Notes under the pieces: model-generated
Database searches by the model: none
What the model saw: the letters and a program-made list of their open reading frames with translations, nothing else
What the model was told of the DNA's origin: nothing
Assembly (NCBI GenBank): GCA_035462375.1
Contig: DATHUJ010000203.1
Coordinates: 1 to 41,036 of the forward strand
DNA: 41,036 nt
From: DASTQL01 sp035462375
GTDB lineage: Bacteria > Actinomycetota > Actinomycetes > Jiangellales > Jiangellaceae
Reading direction: 5' to 3'
Translations under genes and position numbers: made by a program
In this document: positions 31,681 through 40,930 of the stretch, piece after piece
Layout: every line of letters starts with the position of its first letter
Position numbering within the stretch: position 1 is the first letter of the stretch

Positions 31681-33168
31681 CTACATCAGCCCTCGCTGCC
31701 ACGGACCCCAGATCGCGAACGTGAACCCGTTCGCCTGCATGTTCGTGTAGAGGACCTGGGTATCGGGTGAGAAGCACGCACCGGCGAACTCGTCGACACC
31801 CCCGGCGACCACGTTGAGAGCGAAGTCGAAGATCAGCCCGTCCTGGGTCAGTGCCCGGAGCATGTTGCCTGCGCTGCTGTCCTCGCACAGCACCACGCTC
31901 TTCCTGCGCGGCGACACGATGATGTTGTCGGGGAAGTCGAGGACGTCCGGCCCCGGTGACTCGAAGATGAGCGTGAGGGTGTCCTTCGCGGTGTCGTACA
32001 TCCACACCTGGCCGTAGCCGTCGCCGAAGCCGGCGCTGGCGTTGGGTCCGGGATTCGACACGAACGGACCGCCGCCCTCGGTCGACACGAAGTAGATCTT
32101 GCCGCCCCAGTAGGCCATGCCCTCGAGGCGCGAGAAGCGCGCCGCACCCTTGCTCTCGCCCTCCTGGAAGACGACCCGGGCCGCCTCGTCGTTGCTGAGG
32201 CCCGGCGCGAACTCCGGGTCCGGGTCCTCGATGTCGATCCAGGCGACGCGGTAGGTCGTCCCTGGGGTCTGGCCGGTGTGCAGGTCCACGTTGACCGGAC
32301 CGCTGGCGCCGCTCGGGACGACGCCCAGGATCTGCAGCCGCCCGCCGTCGGCGACCCGCTTGTCCCGCCGCACGTTGTTGGGTGGCAGGTAGCGGAAGAA
32401 CCCGGACGCGTACGCGAAGTCGTCCTCGGTCATGTACACGATGCCGGTCGATGGGTCGAACGCCGCCGCCTCGTGCGCGAAGCGCCCTGCCCGCTTGATC
32501 GGCTGGGCCACCTCCAGCTCTCCGGGGCCGACGCTTGCGGACACCTCGAAGAGGTAGCCGTGCTTCTGCGTGTAGGTGAGGTCGTCGGGGGCGCCCGGGG
32601 GTATCAGGAAGCTGCGCTGCTGGTCGACCCCGTTGGGGGTCTCCTCGCAGGTCAGCCAGGTCCCCCAAGGGGTGGCGCCACCCGCGCAGTTGAAGGTGGT
32701 GCCGTTGAGGCTCACCCAGCTGCGCACCTCCTCGCCGCGGGGCGAGATCTCGAGCGTGGTCGTGCCACCGGGAGCCATCGCGTCGTAGGCCTGGGACGTG
32801 TCACCGAACGCGGTGCGGAGGGCGGGCTGGGTCTGCTCGTGGTTGCGGACCAGCCTGACTTTGCCGCCGGGCCACGAGAACGCCGCCATGCCGTCGTGAC
32901 GGCCGGGCGTGAGCGTCGCCTCCTCCGTCAACCTCGTGCCGACGACACCGAACGACCGGTATTCGAACCCGTCCGGGAGGTAGAGGCGCACCACCCCGTC
33001 GCGGAGGTCGGGCACCGGACCGAGCGGCCCGTAGCCGCCGTTGTCCCGCGCGAACTTCGGCTGTGCGAAGGCGGCCCGCATCATCAGGCCGGCGAACGGC
33101 CCTGCGGTGGCCCCGACGGTGCCGGCCGCCACCAAGGTGCTCTGCCGGAGGAACGTTCGTCGATCCAT
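31681..33168 (-). CDS. PhoX-family (DUF839) alkaline phosphatase-like protein, Tat-exported
   Basis: A 495-residue beta-propeller protein. The N-terminus DRRTFLRQS gives a twin-arginine signal (Arg3-Arg4), followed by the hydrophobic stretch LVAAGTVGATAGPFAGLMM and an AxA-type site near AAFAQ. PhoX landmarks are RLVRNHEQTQP, GGTTTLEI, the metal-site segment NCAGGATPWGTWLTCEE, GRFAHEAAAFDPSTGIVYMT, LEGMAYWGGKIYFVSTEGG and PDNIIVSPRRKSVVLCED. Characterised PhoX enzymes are calcium- and iron-dependent phosphomonoesterases, and the conserved cysteine and acidic residues are present. Whether this member is a phosphatase is likely but unproven. The start is ATG 33168, with AGGGG seven bases upstream. 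Confidence 0.9.
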   Translation of the reverse strand: MDRRTFLRQSTLVAAGTVGATAGPFAGLMMRAAFAQPKFARDNGGYGPLGPVPDLRDGVVRLYLPDGFEYRSFGVVGTRLTEEATLTPGRHDGMAAFSWPGGKVRLVRNHEQTQPALRTAFGDTSQAYDAMAPGGTTTLEISPRGEEVRSWVSLNGTTFNCAGGATPWGTWLTCEETPNGVDQQRSFLIPPGAPDDLTYTQKHGYLFEVSASVGPGELEVAQPIKRAGRFAHEAAAFDPSTGIVYMTEDDFAYASGFFRYLPPNNVRRDKRVADGGRLQILGVVPSGASGPVNVDLHTGQTPGTTYRVAWIDIEDPDPEFAPGLSNDEAARVVFQEGESKGAARFSRLEGMAYWGGKIYFVSTEGGGPFVSNPGPNASAGFGDGYGQVWMYDTAKDTLTLIFESPGPDVLDFPDNIIVSPRRKSVVLCEDSSAGNMLRALTQDGLIFDFALNVVAGGVDEFAGACFSPDTQVLYTNMQANGFTFAIWGPWQRGLM

Positions 33169-33312
33169 CCCAGGACCCCTCTCCCACGCCTCGGCCTCGA
33201 GGGCGCTCGGGTGCCCACGGAGACCTGTCGGACGCCCCCTATCCTCGTCGAGTCGTCAACCCATCCGGCCGTCCTGGTCACAGGACGTGCCGGATCGACC
33301 AGGAGGTGGGGC

Positions 33313-33750
33313 TTGGCCGGGACCAACGGCAGGTCGAGCACGGTCGAGGGGTTCGTCACGCGGGCCAAGGCCCTCGACGACGAGGACCGGCTGGCGCTGG
33401 CGGAGGCAAGGCGGGCGATCGACGAGTCCTTCCAGGTGGGAGCGTGGAAGGCGGGGAACGAGATCGCGATGGGGCGGGCCGCCGAGTGCCTCGAGGTCCG
33501 CGTCCGCCTCGGCGGTGTGTTCGTACCCGATCGTCTGGAGGAGCTGGTGGCGCTCGGGTCGCGAGCCGACCCGACGGAGCTTGCGGAGTGGCAGGACGTG
33601 GCACGCCTGGTCCGGATCGCCCTGGACGAGGCCACCCTCGCCCACGTCGGACTCGACACTCTCCGCCCGCCCGACGTGCGGGCGCTGATCGGTCCCTGGA
33701 AGGCGATGCTGGAGGCCGCCTACGCCCGAGAGGCCGAACAGACCTCCTGA
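33313..33750 (+). CDS. Hypothetical helical protein
   Basis: A 145-residue protein not assigned to a family. It is predicted mostly helical and hydrophilic (VEGFVTRAKALDDEDRLALA, RAIDESFQVGAWKAGNEIAM, DVARLVRIALDEATLAHVGL), with no signal peptide or membrane helix. The start is TTG 33313, supported by a near-perfect AGGAGGTG site, which is the main evidence that the frame is translated. It is divergent from the PhoX-like gene and 95 bp upstream of the DUF2207 gene. Confidence 0.7.
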   Translation: MAGTNGRSSTVEGFVTRAKALDDEDRLALAEARRAIDESFQVGAWKAGNEIAMGRAAECLEVRVRLGGVFVPDRLEELVALGSRADPTELAEWQDVARLVRIALDEATLAHVGLDTLRPPDVRALIGPWKAMLEAAYAREAEQTS

Positions 33751-33833
33751 GTCGCCCGACGTGGGAGGCACGACCTGGCGGTAGCGGGTTCCCGCGGTCG
33801 GCGCAACGACCGCCGCGCCGGCATGGTCCGGCC

Positions 33834-33839
33834 TATCGT
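33834..33839 (+). promoter_or_regulatory. -10-like element placing DUF2207 mRNA as leaderless
   Basis: TATCGT at 33834-33839 fits the actinobacterial TAnnnT -10 pattern and ends six bases before the GTG start at 33846, so transcription would begin at or next to the start codon. No ribosome-binding site precedes the GTG, which supports leaderless translation. A -35 element is not evident. Confidence 0.4.
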
Positions 33840-33845
33840 GAGATA

Positions 33846-35663
33846 GTGCGTCACACCCGTACTGCCGCGATACTGTCCGGGCTGTTTGCATTGGCTGCCG
33901 CCCTGCTTCTCGCTAGTACGGGGGCCGCCGCCGCTGCGGAGGACGGCTCCGGTCACGTGACGACCTACTCGGTCGACCTCCGGGTCCGGCCAGACGGGGC
34001 ACTCGAGGTGCAGGAGCGGATCGTCTACGTCTTCGACGATCGGGGACACGGGATCGAGCGGTACATCCCCGTCCGCTACCACTACGACGACACCCACGAC
34101 CGCGTCGTCGACGTGACCGACATCCGGGTGTCCAGCGACTCCGGCGCGCCGGTCGACCTCCTCACCGAGGAGCAGGGCGACGACCTCTACCTGCGCATCG
34201 GCGACCCCGACCGGCTGGTGAGCGGCACCCAGTCGTACGACCTGGCCTACACGGTGGAGGGCGTGCTCAACGACCGCGCGGACCACGTCGAGCTGGCGTG
34301 GAACGGCATCGGCGACCGCTGGGAGACCGTCATCGAGCAGGCGACGATGACGGTCAGCGCGCCGGCCATGCAGCGCGCGCGGTGCTTCTCCGGGCCGACC
34401 GGGAGCGACGACTCGTGCGGGTCCACGACGCTCGACGGCGTGGCGGAGGACGGTGACGACACCGTCGCCTTCGGCCCGGTCTCCCTGGGCGCCAACGAGG
34501 GGATGACCGTGTACGCAGAGCTGCCGCCGGGTTCGGTGGAGGTCGCCGCGCCGATGCTCGACGAGCGCTGGACGCCGCAGCGCGCCTTCTCGGTGACGCC
34601 CCTGACCGTGGGTCTCGCTGCGATGCTCGCCGGGCTCGGCGGACTCGCCGTACGGAGGATGGCGGTCCGGCGCGGACGGGACGAGCGGTCGGTGACGGCG
34701 CTGCACGCCACGTCGGCGGCGGTACCCGGCGCCGGGGTGCCCGTGGACTGGCGAGCCGTCAGGGAGATGCCGCCCGGCGTCCTCGGCACGCTCGTCGACG
34801 AGAAGGCCGACGTCGTCGATGTGACGGCCACGGTCGTCGACCTGGCGGTGCGTCGGCACCTCCAGATCGAGGAGCTCGAGCAGCGGCGGTGGAAGGGCGG
34901 GGACTGGCTCCTCACGCGCCTCGACGACGGGCCCGACGACCTGGTGCCCTACGAACGAAGACTTCTCCACGAGCTGTTCGGCAGCAGCCGCTCCGTCCGC
35001 ATCTCGGACCTCAAGGACAGCTTCCACGAGCAGATGACGTCGTTGCGTAACGACCTGTACGACGAGGTCGTGAGCCGCGGCTGGTACCGGGTCCGGCCCG
35101 ACCGCACACGCTTGCTCTGGTACGGCATCGGGGTCGCCGCCGTCGTCGCCGCGGCGGGTGTAGCCGTGCTGCTCGCCGCCTTCACCACCTTCGGGCTGGT
35201 GGGACTGGCCCTTGTGCTGCCGGCGCTGGGGCTGCTGGTGGCTGCGCGCGCGATGCCGGCCCGGACGGCCGAGGGCAGCGCTGCCCTCCAGCAGGTCCAT
35301 GCGCTGCGGGACTACCTGGCGACGAGCACACCGCAGCAGGCCCGGTGGGAGGACACCGAGCAGACGTTCTCCACGCTGGTCCCCTACGCCATGGTCCTCG
35401 GGCTCGAGAAGCGGTGGGCCGACGCCTTCGCTCCTCTGGCGACAGGTCCGGCCGGCCGGACCGGTGGGCGGGACACCTACGCGACGTACTGGTACGTGGG
35501 TGTGCCCGCAGGGCTGCACGCCGGTGGGATCGGCGGCCTCGGCTCCGCCCTGTCCTCCTTCGCCGCCACCGCCGGATCGGCTATGTCGTCGTCGCCGAGC
35601 AGCTCGAGCGGCGGAGGCGGCTCCGGTGGTGGGGGCGGAGGCGGGGGTGGTGGCGGCTGGTGA
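33846..35663 (+). CDS. DUF2207 membrane protein with glycine-rich tail
   Basis: A 605-residue exported membrane protein. The signal peptide is RHTRTAAILSGLFALAAALL with an Ala-rich cleavage region. An extracellular DUF2207 domain follows (TYSVDLRVRPDGALEVQERI, ERYIPVRYHYDD, SYDLAYTVEGVLN, HVELAWNGIGDRWE). A membrane helix lies at about 255-275 (TVGLAAMLAGLGGLAV), with a cytosolic region containing GVLGTLVDEKADVVDVTATV and PYERRLLHELF. A helix pair is at about 420-460, and the chain ends in an unbroken Gly/Ser tail and a terminal Trp. This architecture, including the Gly-rich end, is standard for DUF2207 proteins, whose role is unknown. Confidence 0.88.
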   Translation: MRHTRTAAILSGLFALAAALLLASTGAAAAAEDGSGHVTTYSVDLRVRPDGALEVQERIVYVFDDRGHGIERYIPVRYHYDDTHDRVVDVTDIRVSSDSGAPVDLLTEEQGDDLYLRIGDPDRLVSGTQSYDLAYTVEGVLNDRADHVELAWNGIGDRWETVIEQATMTVSAPAMQRARCFSGPTGSDDSCGSTTLDGVAEDGDDTVAFGPVSLGANEGMTVYAELPPGSVEVAAPMLDERWTPQRAFSVTPLTVGLAAMLAGLGGLAVRRMAVRRGRDERSVTALHATSAAVPGAGVPVDWRAVREMPPGVLGTLVDEKADVVDVTATVVDLAVRRHLQIEELEQRRWKGGDWLLTRLDDGPDDLVPYERRLLHELFGSSRSVRISDLKDSFHEQMTSLRNDLYDEVVSRGWYRVRPDRTRLLWYGIGVAAVVAAAGVAVLLAAFTTFGLVGLALVLPALGLLVAARAMPARTAEGSAALQQVHALRDYLATSTPQQARWEDTEQTFSTLVPYAMVLGLEKRWADAFAPLATGPAGRTGGRDTYATYWYVGVPAGLHAGGIGGLGSALSSFAATAGSAMSSSPSSSSGGGGSGGGGGGGGGGGW

Positions 35664-35719
35664 GGCCTGGCTGCTCCATGCCCACACGGCCAAGGGAGTT
35701 GACCCGACACGGGGTGACC

Positions 35720-37692
35720 CTACGGGCCGGATGGATAGTCCGGACAGGTCCGTTCGTAGGTCCGGTCGGGAAGAACGTCAGCCCATTCCTGCTGGGTGAG
35801 ATTGCGCCCCACGAGCGTGCAGGCGTGCACGAGCAGCCCCTCCGGGGTGACGTCCCACTCGCGTACGCCGGTGCCCTCGCTGAAGGTGACCAGGGTGCCG
35901 TCGTCACGGACGCCGACCAGCACGTACGCGTCGCGCCGGCTGGGGTCCACCTCGAGCTGGACCCCGCCCTTGGCGCCCTCCTGCACGTCCAGATGGCAGC
36001 CCTGCCGGCGCCGCCGGTGACGAGGAAGTCGGAGTCCGGGGTGAACACCATCGAGTCGACGACGAAGCCCGGGACGGCCTCCCAGCTCGTGTGCTGCTCC
36101 CACGTCCCGGTGTCCCACACCGACACGCGTCCACTCCCGGTGGCTGCGGCCAGCCACCGGCCGTCCGGTGAGAACACCACGGTGGCCAGCAGGATCTCAC
36201 CGTGGATGAGAGGTTTCACGAGCTCGCCTGATGACAGGTCGATGACCTCGATCTGGCGGGGCTCGCTGAACGCGGCGACACGGCGCTCTGGGTCCACGCC
36301 GACCGACCAGACCTTGGCGCCCGGCTCGTACAGATCGGGGTCTGGCGGGGCGTCCTCAGCGAGGCCCCACAGACCAGCCTGAGGCAGCCCGTGGGGGGAG
36401 TAGCCGGCGGCAAGAACGGCCTCGTTGCCCCACGTGAAGACGGCGGCTCCCCCGGTCCGGTACTTCAGCTCGATCCGAGGACGTGGCCGAAGCTCACGGC
36501 GCTGCACGTCGACAGTGTGAACCCACATTCTCCGGTTCCCGATCGCGGCGTACTCGAAGAGAACCAGTGCGACGGACCGCCCCTGGTGTTCGGCTGTCAA
36601 GGCCCATCTGTTCAGCGGCCACTGCGGCACCGTGACGCGGAAGCTCTCCGCCCCGGGGATCTCGATCACCTCGACCCGGCCACTCTGGTCCTTCTCGAAG
36701 CCGATGGCCAGGAGCGATCCATCCGCCGCCAGGGCCGACGTGTCCACCTCGACGGTCGGCCGGGTGCCGTCGACGGCGGTGACGACGCCGCGGTCGCCGG
36801 TGAGGTCCCAGGCCAGCACGGTCTGGTCGAGCCCGGCCGCGTACACGGTCCGGCCGTCGGGAGAGTAGGCGAGCTGGGACAGCCTGCCCCAGTGGCCTCT
36901 CAGGACGGCGTCCACCTCGAGGGTGTCGGCATCCCACACCAGCACAGTGCGGTCCTGTGCCGCGCCGGCGAAGGTCGATCCGTCCGGCGCCCAGGCCAGG
37001 CCGATCAAGCCCTCGGTCAGCGCGGCAGGCACTGGTGTGCTCGCGCGGGTCCGCAGCTCGATCAGCTCGATCGGGCCGTCGGCGTGTCCGAGCACGAGGC
37101 GCGATCCGTCCGGGCGCTGATGGCCGCGGCGAGCTGATCCTCCTCGGTGGCGGACCAGATCTGCCGCCCGGTGCTCACCTCCCACGCCACCACGGTGCCC
37201 TCATCGCGATCCGCCGCCACGGCGAACCGCCGGTTGGCCGGTCCGCTGACCGCGTTGAACGTGACATCGCCGACGGCGTACTCGAGGTCGTACGCCCGCC
37301 GCACACCGCCGGTCTCCACGTCCAGGTAGTCGACGCGACCGTCCCCGTGGACGTCCACGATGGTCCGGCCGTCCGCCGCCGAACCTCGGCCCCGGGCGAG
37401 TGTCATGCCCGAGGTATCGCACCTGCGGCGGCATCTGCTCGAGATCGACGACCGCGGTCTGCCAGGAGAGGGCTCCTTGCGCGAGGTCCTCGGGCGGGAC
37501 GCTCAGCGCCGCGACGTACCGCCCGTCCGGGCTGATGTCGATCTGGTCGTTCTCGAACCCGGTGACTCCCGGGATCTCCTGGACCTGCCTGGTCTCGACG
37601 TCCCAGACGTAGAGGGCGCCGTTGGACCCGCCGGCGACGAGTCGGCGGCCGTCGGTGCTCACCGCGAGCGAGTGCAGCGCCTCACCCGCGGG
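35720..37692 (-). pseudogene. Relic segment: WD40 propeller
   Basis: The same frame continues beyond the TAA with LHSLAVSTDGRRLVAGGSNG and ALYVWDVETRQVQEIPG. It shifts near 37395 to DGRTIVDVHGDGRVDYLDVE and near 37113 to PDGSRLVLGHADGPIELIEL. A long intact run from there to 35989 contains further repeats (LIGLAWAPDGSTFAGAAQD, RTVLVWDADTLEVDAVLRG, LSQLAYSPDGRTVYAAGLDQ, LATVVFSPDGRWLAAATGSG, RVSVWDTGTWEQH). After the last shift it ends DDGTLVTFSEGTGVREWDVT, then VGRNLTQQEWADVLPDRTYE, the classic C-terminus of WD40-STAND proteins. Confidence 0.8.
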
Positions 37693-38375
37693 TTACATGG
37701 CGGTCACCTCGGGACCGCGCTGGACGGCCTGCAACAGCGCGGCCCGCGACTCCGCGGACGGGTCGAAACGCTGCGCCTGGGCTGCCAGGAGCAGGGCGCG
37801 ATCCCAGCGGTTCTCGCTCAGCGCGGCCGCCTGCAGCGCCCGTACATCCGCACGATTGCGCTGGTTGACGAACATCACGCCGGCCACGACGGCGAGGGCG
37901 AGCACGGCGGTGAGGCCGACGGCCAGGCCGCGAAGGCGCCGGATGGAGCGCCGGCGGCGCAGGGCCTCGGCCTCGCCGGCTTCCCGGCTGGCGTTCAGGA
38001 ACTGATGTTCGAGCTCGGTGAGATCGTCGGGGTGGTCGCGTTGCCAGTCCAGCGCGGTGGCAAGGCGCGGGCCCCGGTAGAGCTCGGCCGGGTCGCGGTC
38101 ACGGGACTCCCAGTCGGTGGCCACCGGGGCGAGGTGTCGGCGCAGCCGGCGTCCGGCCTCGTCGTCGTCGAGCCAGCCCCGCAGCCGCGGCCACTCCCGC
38201 GCAGCACGGCTTCGTGGGCGACCTCCACGTGGGTGTCGGAGACAGTGAGCAGCCGCCGCACCGCCAGCGTGTCCAGCACCATCTGGGCATCGGCGGCACC
38301 ATCCGGGGCGACCTCCGCGATCGGCACCCGGCGACGTACCGGATCCCCACCCTCACCGGGATCGGCGAGGCGCAC
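37693..38375 (-). pseudogene. Relic segment: STAND tail and membrane helix
   Basis: After the shift near 38374 the frame reads RLADPGEGGDPVRRRVPIAE, then MVLDTLAVRRLLTVSDTHVE and VAHEAVLR, the conserved end of the STAND winged-helix region. A shift at about 38199 restores EWPRLRGWLDDDEAG and ATDWESRDRDPAELYRG. A single membrane helix lies near 37860-37925 (LAVGLTAVLALAVVAGVMF), followed by RALQAAALSENRWDRALLLA and SRAALLQAVQRGPEVTAM, the typical lead-in to the WD40 region. It ends in TAA 37693-37695. Translation restarting at 38124 (ATG) could give a 143-residue fragment. Confidence 0.75.
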
Positions 38376-40636
38376 AGCGTCCGCCGGGCAACCGTCTGCT
38401 GGTCGGGAGTGAGTTGCTGGTAGGCGGTCTCGGCGAGCCGCGCGACGGCCGCACGCACCCCGCCGATCTCGTGATAGGCCGCCAGCGTCAACCGGCGGCC
38501 CTCGCGGCGCTCCCACACCGACAGCAACGCCGTCGACATGAGCGGCAACCCACCCGGCTGGCCCGCCACGTCGGCGGCGACGATGGCCGCGAGCCCGGGC
38601 TCGAGCTCCAGCCCGGCGGCGGCAGCCGGCAGCTCGATCGCCTGCAGCAGCTCGTCCGGCGTCATCTCCCCCACCAGGACCGTGTTGGCGGCGAGCAGCT
38701 CGGAGATGCTGCGGTGCGCGGCAGCCTGCGGGTAGTAGTCCGAGCGCACCGTGACCACGACGCTCGTCGCGTCGTCGGCAGCCACGGTGTCCAGCCAGTC
38801 GACGTACCCGGCCCGCTGGCTCGGGGACAGTGCCGTGAACACCTCCTCGAACTGGTCCACGACTAGCACCGTGCGGCGACCTTCGTCGGCAACGTGCAGG
38901 TCCGGGACCGGCTGGGTTGGTGTGGTCACGACGACGGACCACCGCAGGCTGCCGGGCAGCATGCCCTCGCGGATCGCCGCCACCAGGCCGGCTCGGACCA
39001 CCGAGGACTTGCCGCTTCCCGACGCGCCGACCACTGCCAGCAGCCGCGTATCCACCAGCCGTGCCACCAGCCTGGCGACCAGGCGCTCCCGGCCGAAGAA
39101 GTACGGGGCGTCGTCGATGTCGAAGAACGCCAGACCCTTGTACGGGCACAGCACCCGCGGCGTGTCGACAGGGTCGTGCGCCGCGCGCAGCAGACGAATC
39201 CGCTGCAGGCCCAGCACGCCGTCAGCGATGCGCTCCTGCGACATCGACAGCCGCCGACGCGGCCCGGAGATACTCGCTGCCGCCTCCTCCACGTGGGCGG
39301 CCGCCAGCGCCTCGCCGTACCGGCTGGCCGCCGCATGCACCTGCAACGGCACGCCGCCGGCCGTCGCGACGGCGTCCACGGCATCGTCGGCCGCCTCAGA
39401 CGGAACGTACAGCGCCACCACCCGGGCGACATCCGAGGGCTGGAGCGGTGGCACCGGCAACCGGTCGCGGAACATCCCCGCCAGCGCCGCGGTCTGCTCC
39501 CCGGTCAAGTCCTCCCACACGCACGTGCCCACGACCAGCAGCGGTGGCCGGGAAGCGACCACACGCTCCGCCAAGCCCGCCAGCTCCGCGTGCGACAGCC
39601 GCTGCAGGTCATCCAGCAGGAGCACCACCGGGACACTGCCCTGGCCGGGCCAGACGCCGCGCGAACCGTCCTTGACCAGACCGCCGAGCGCCTGGACCTC
39701 CCGGGCCAGCTCGGCCAGCAGCCGCGTCTTGCCCATCCCGTGTCGACCGGTCACCAGGATGCGTTCCACCGCACCCGCGACCGCCCGCTCGTAGGCCTCC
39801 ACCAGTCGCGCCAGCTCGGCCTCCCGGCCCACGAACGTCGGCCCCTCCGCGGCCAGCGCCGGTGGCAGCCCCTCGATGGCCCGGTCGACCGCCAGCAGGA
39901 GCGGGTCCTGGGCCAGCACCTGCGCCTCTACCGCTCGAAGCTCCGGCCCCGGCTCGATGCCGAGCTCCTCGACCAGTGCGGCCCGGGCCCGCTGGAACGA
40001 GCTCAGCGCTTCGGCTTGGCGCCCCGATCGGTAGAGCGCGGTCACCAGCTGTACCCACAGCCGCTCGCGCCACGGGTGCCGGCCGACCAGTGCTTCGAGC
40101 TCTCCCACGAGCTCTGAGCCCGCGCCCAGTGCCAGATCGGCAGCGACCCGGTCCTCCAGCGCAGTCAGTCGCAGTTCCTCGAGGGCGATCCGTTCTGCCA
40201 CCGCGAACGGCGCGTCGAACTCCGCGTAGGCCTCTCCTCGCCACAACGCCAGTGCGTCCCGTAGGTGGTCGGCTGCCATGGCGGCTTGCCCAGCGAACAG
40301 CTCGCGCCGGCCGGCGACCACGACGTGCGGAACCGCTCCGCATCGACCCGGGGGCCGGATCAACTGCCAGTACGTAGCCGGGACGGCGGGTGAGCACCAG
40401 CGTGTCACCACCGGGGAGCGCCCGCCGCAGCCGGGACACGTACGACTGCACGGTCTTGTCGGCACGGGAGGGGGCTCGTCCGCCCACAACCCGGCCACGA
40501 TCGCTGACACCGCGAAGACCCGACCCGGCGCGGTCAGCAGCAGCGCCAACAGAGCCCTCTCCTGACGCCCCGGCACCTGCAGCGGGCTGCCGCTCGTGTC
40601 GAGAACCTCCAACGGGCCTAGCACACCGAACGTCAC
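38376..40636 (-). pseudogene. Relic segment: SARP DNA-binding/BTAD and two NTPase modules
   Basis: The segment starts with GVLGPLEVLDTSGSPLQVPG and QERALLALLLTAPGRVF (OmpR/SARP winged helix). After a frameshift, ADKTVQSYVSRLRRALPGG and TRRPGYVLAVDPAPG complete the DNA-binding domain. Two more shifts through VDAERFRT lead to the BTAD helices (FAGQAAMAADHLRDALALW, HPWRERLWVQLVTALYRSGR, EELGIEPGPELRAVEAQVL). The long uninterrupted stretch 38376-40325 then encodes an AAA module (TFVGREAELARLV, Walker A GRHGMGKTRL, VVLLLDDLQR). A second, nSTAND1-like module follows (CPYKGLAFFDIDDAPYFFGR, Walker A GASGSGKSS, TVLVVDQFEEVF). This last stretch alone could still produce an ATPase fragment. Confidence 0.8.
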
Positions 40637-40930
40637 ACCGACGTCGGAGGCGGCGCGGGGGGTGCTTGCCGAAGACCTGCTCACCGGGTCCCCACGGCCT
40701 GAGCGTTCTGCTAGGCGCGCCGATCCGCAAGGCCTCCCGACGCATCGGCCGGCACGAGGTCCTCAATATCACCCGTAAAGGCCTCATAACCACATGGATG
40801 TTCCGCCCTACCACCGGACCGTCAGCCAACTGTCGCCGCTTCGCCCGCGGGCCACCCCACAGTCAGGCCATCGCGAGGTACCTCACCACCGCGGCCCCGG
40901 CCTCTGGGGCCCCTCCGTCAGGAGATCGCC
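40637..40930. other. Intergenic region upstream of the relic and the last gene
   Basis: 294 bp separate the relic regulator (minus) from the secreted protein gene (plus). The stretch 40765-40805 is noticeably less GC-rich (AATATCACCCGTAAAGG and CATAACCACATGGATG) and is the likeliest promoter area for the two divergent genes. No -35/-10 pair with good spacing, repeat or RNA gene was recognised. Confidence 0.4.

Larger units (their letters stand above)
35720..40636 (-). pseudogene. Decayed giant SARP - AAA - STAND - WD40 regulator (whole relic)
   Basis: About 1,640 codons of an AfsR/SARP-type regulator can be read in order on the minus strand, but only by changing frame eight times and passing one in-frame TAA. 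Approximate lesions: 40466-40475, 40347-40354, 40321-40327, 38374, 38197-38201, TAA 37693-37695, 37380-37410, 37112-37115 and 35989. Seven of the eight shifts go in the same direction, that of a one-base loss (or two-base gain). The clearest is at 35989, where an IWDV motif needs TGGGAC but TGGAC is found. The order is DNA-binding/BTAD, P-loop ATPase, second P-loop STAND module, membrane helix and WD40 repeats. The first codon is taken as GTG 40636 (TFGVLGPLEV), with 40684 as alternative. Either a true relic or a patch of poor sequence. Confidence 0.85.

Noticed and set aside
29402..32668. A 1,088-codon open frame on the minus strand
   Set aside because: It is antisense to the lipase gene and out of frame with the PhoX-like gene. 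Only its last 73 codons (DUF2277) have family signatures. Long empty frames are expected at this GC content.
35720..40636. Programmed frameshifting as explanation for the broken regulator
   Set aside because: Eight shifts spread over 5 kb, without slippery heptamers plus stimulatory structures, do not resemble programmed recoding.
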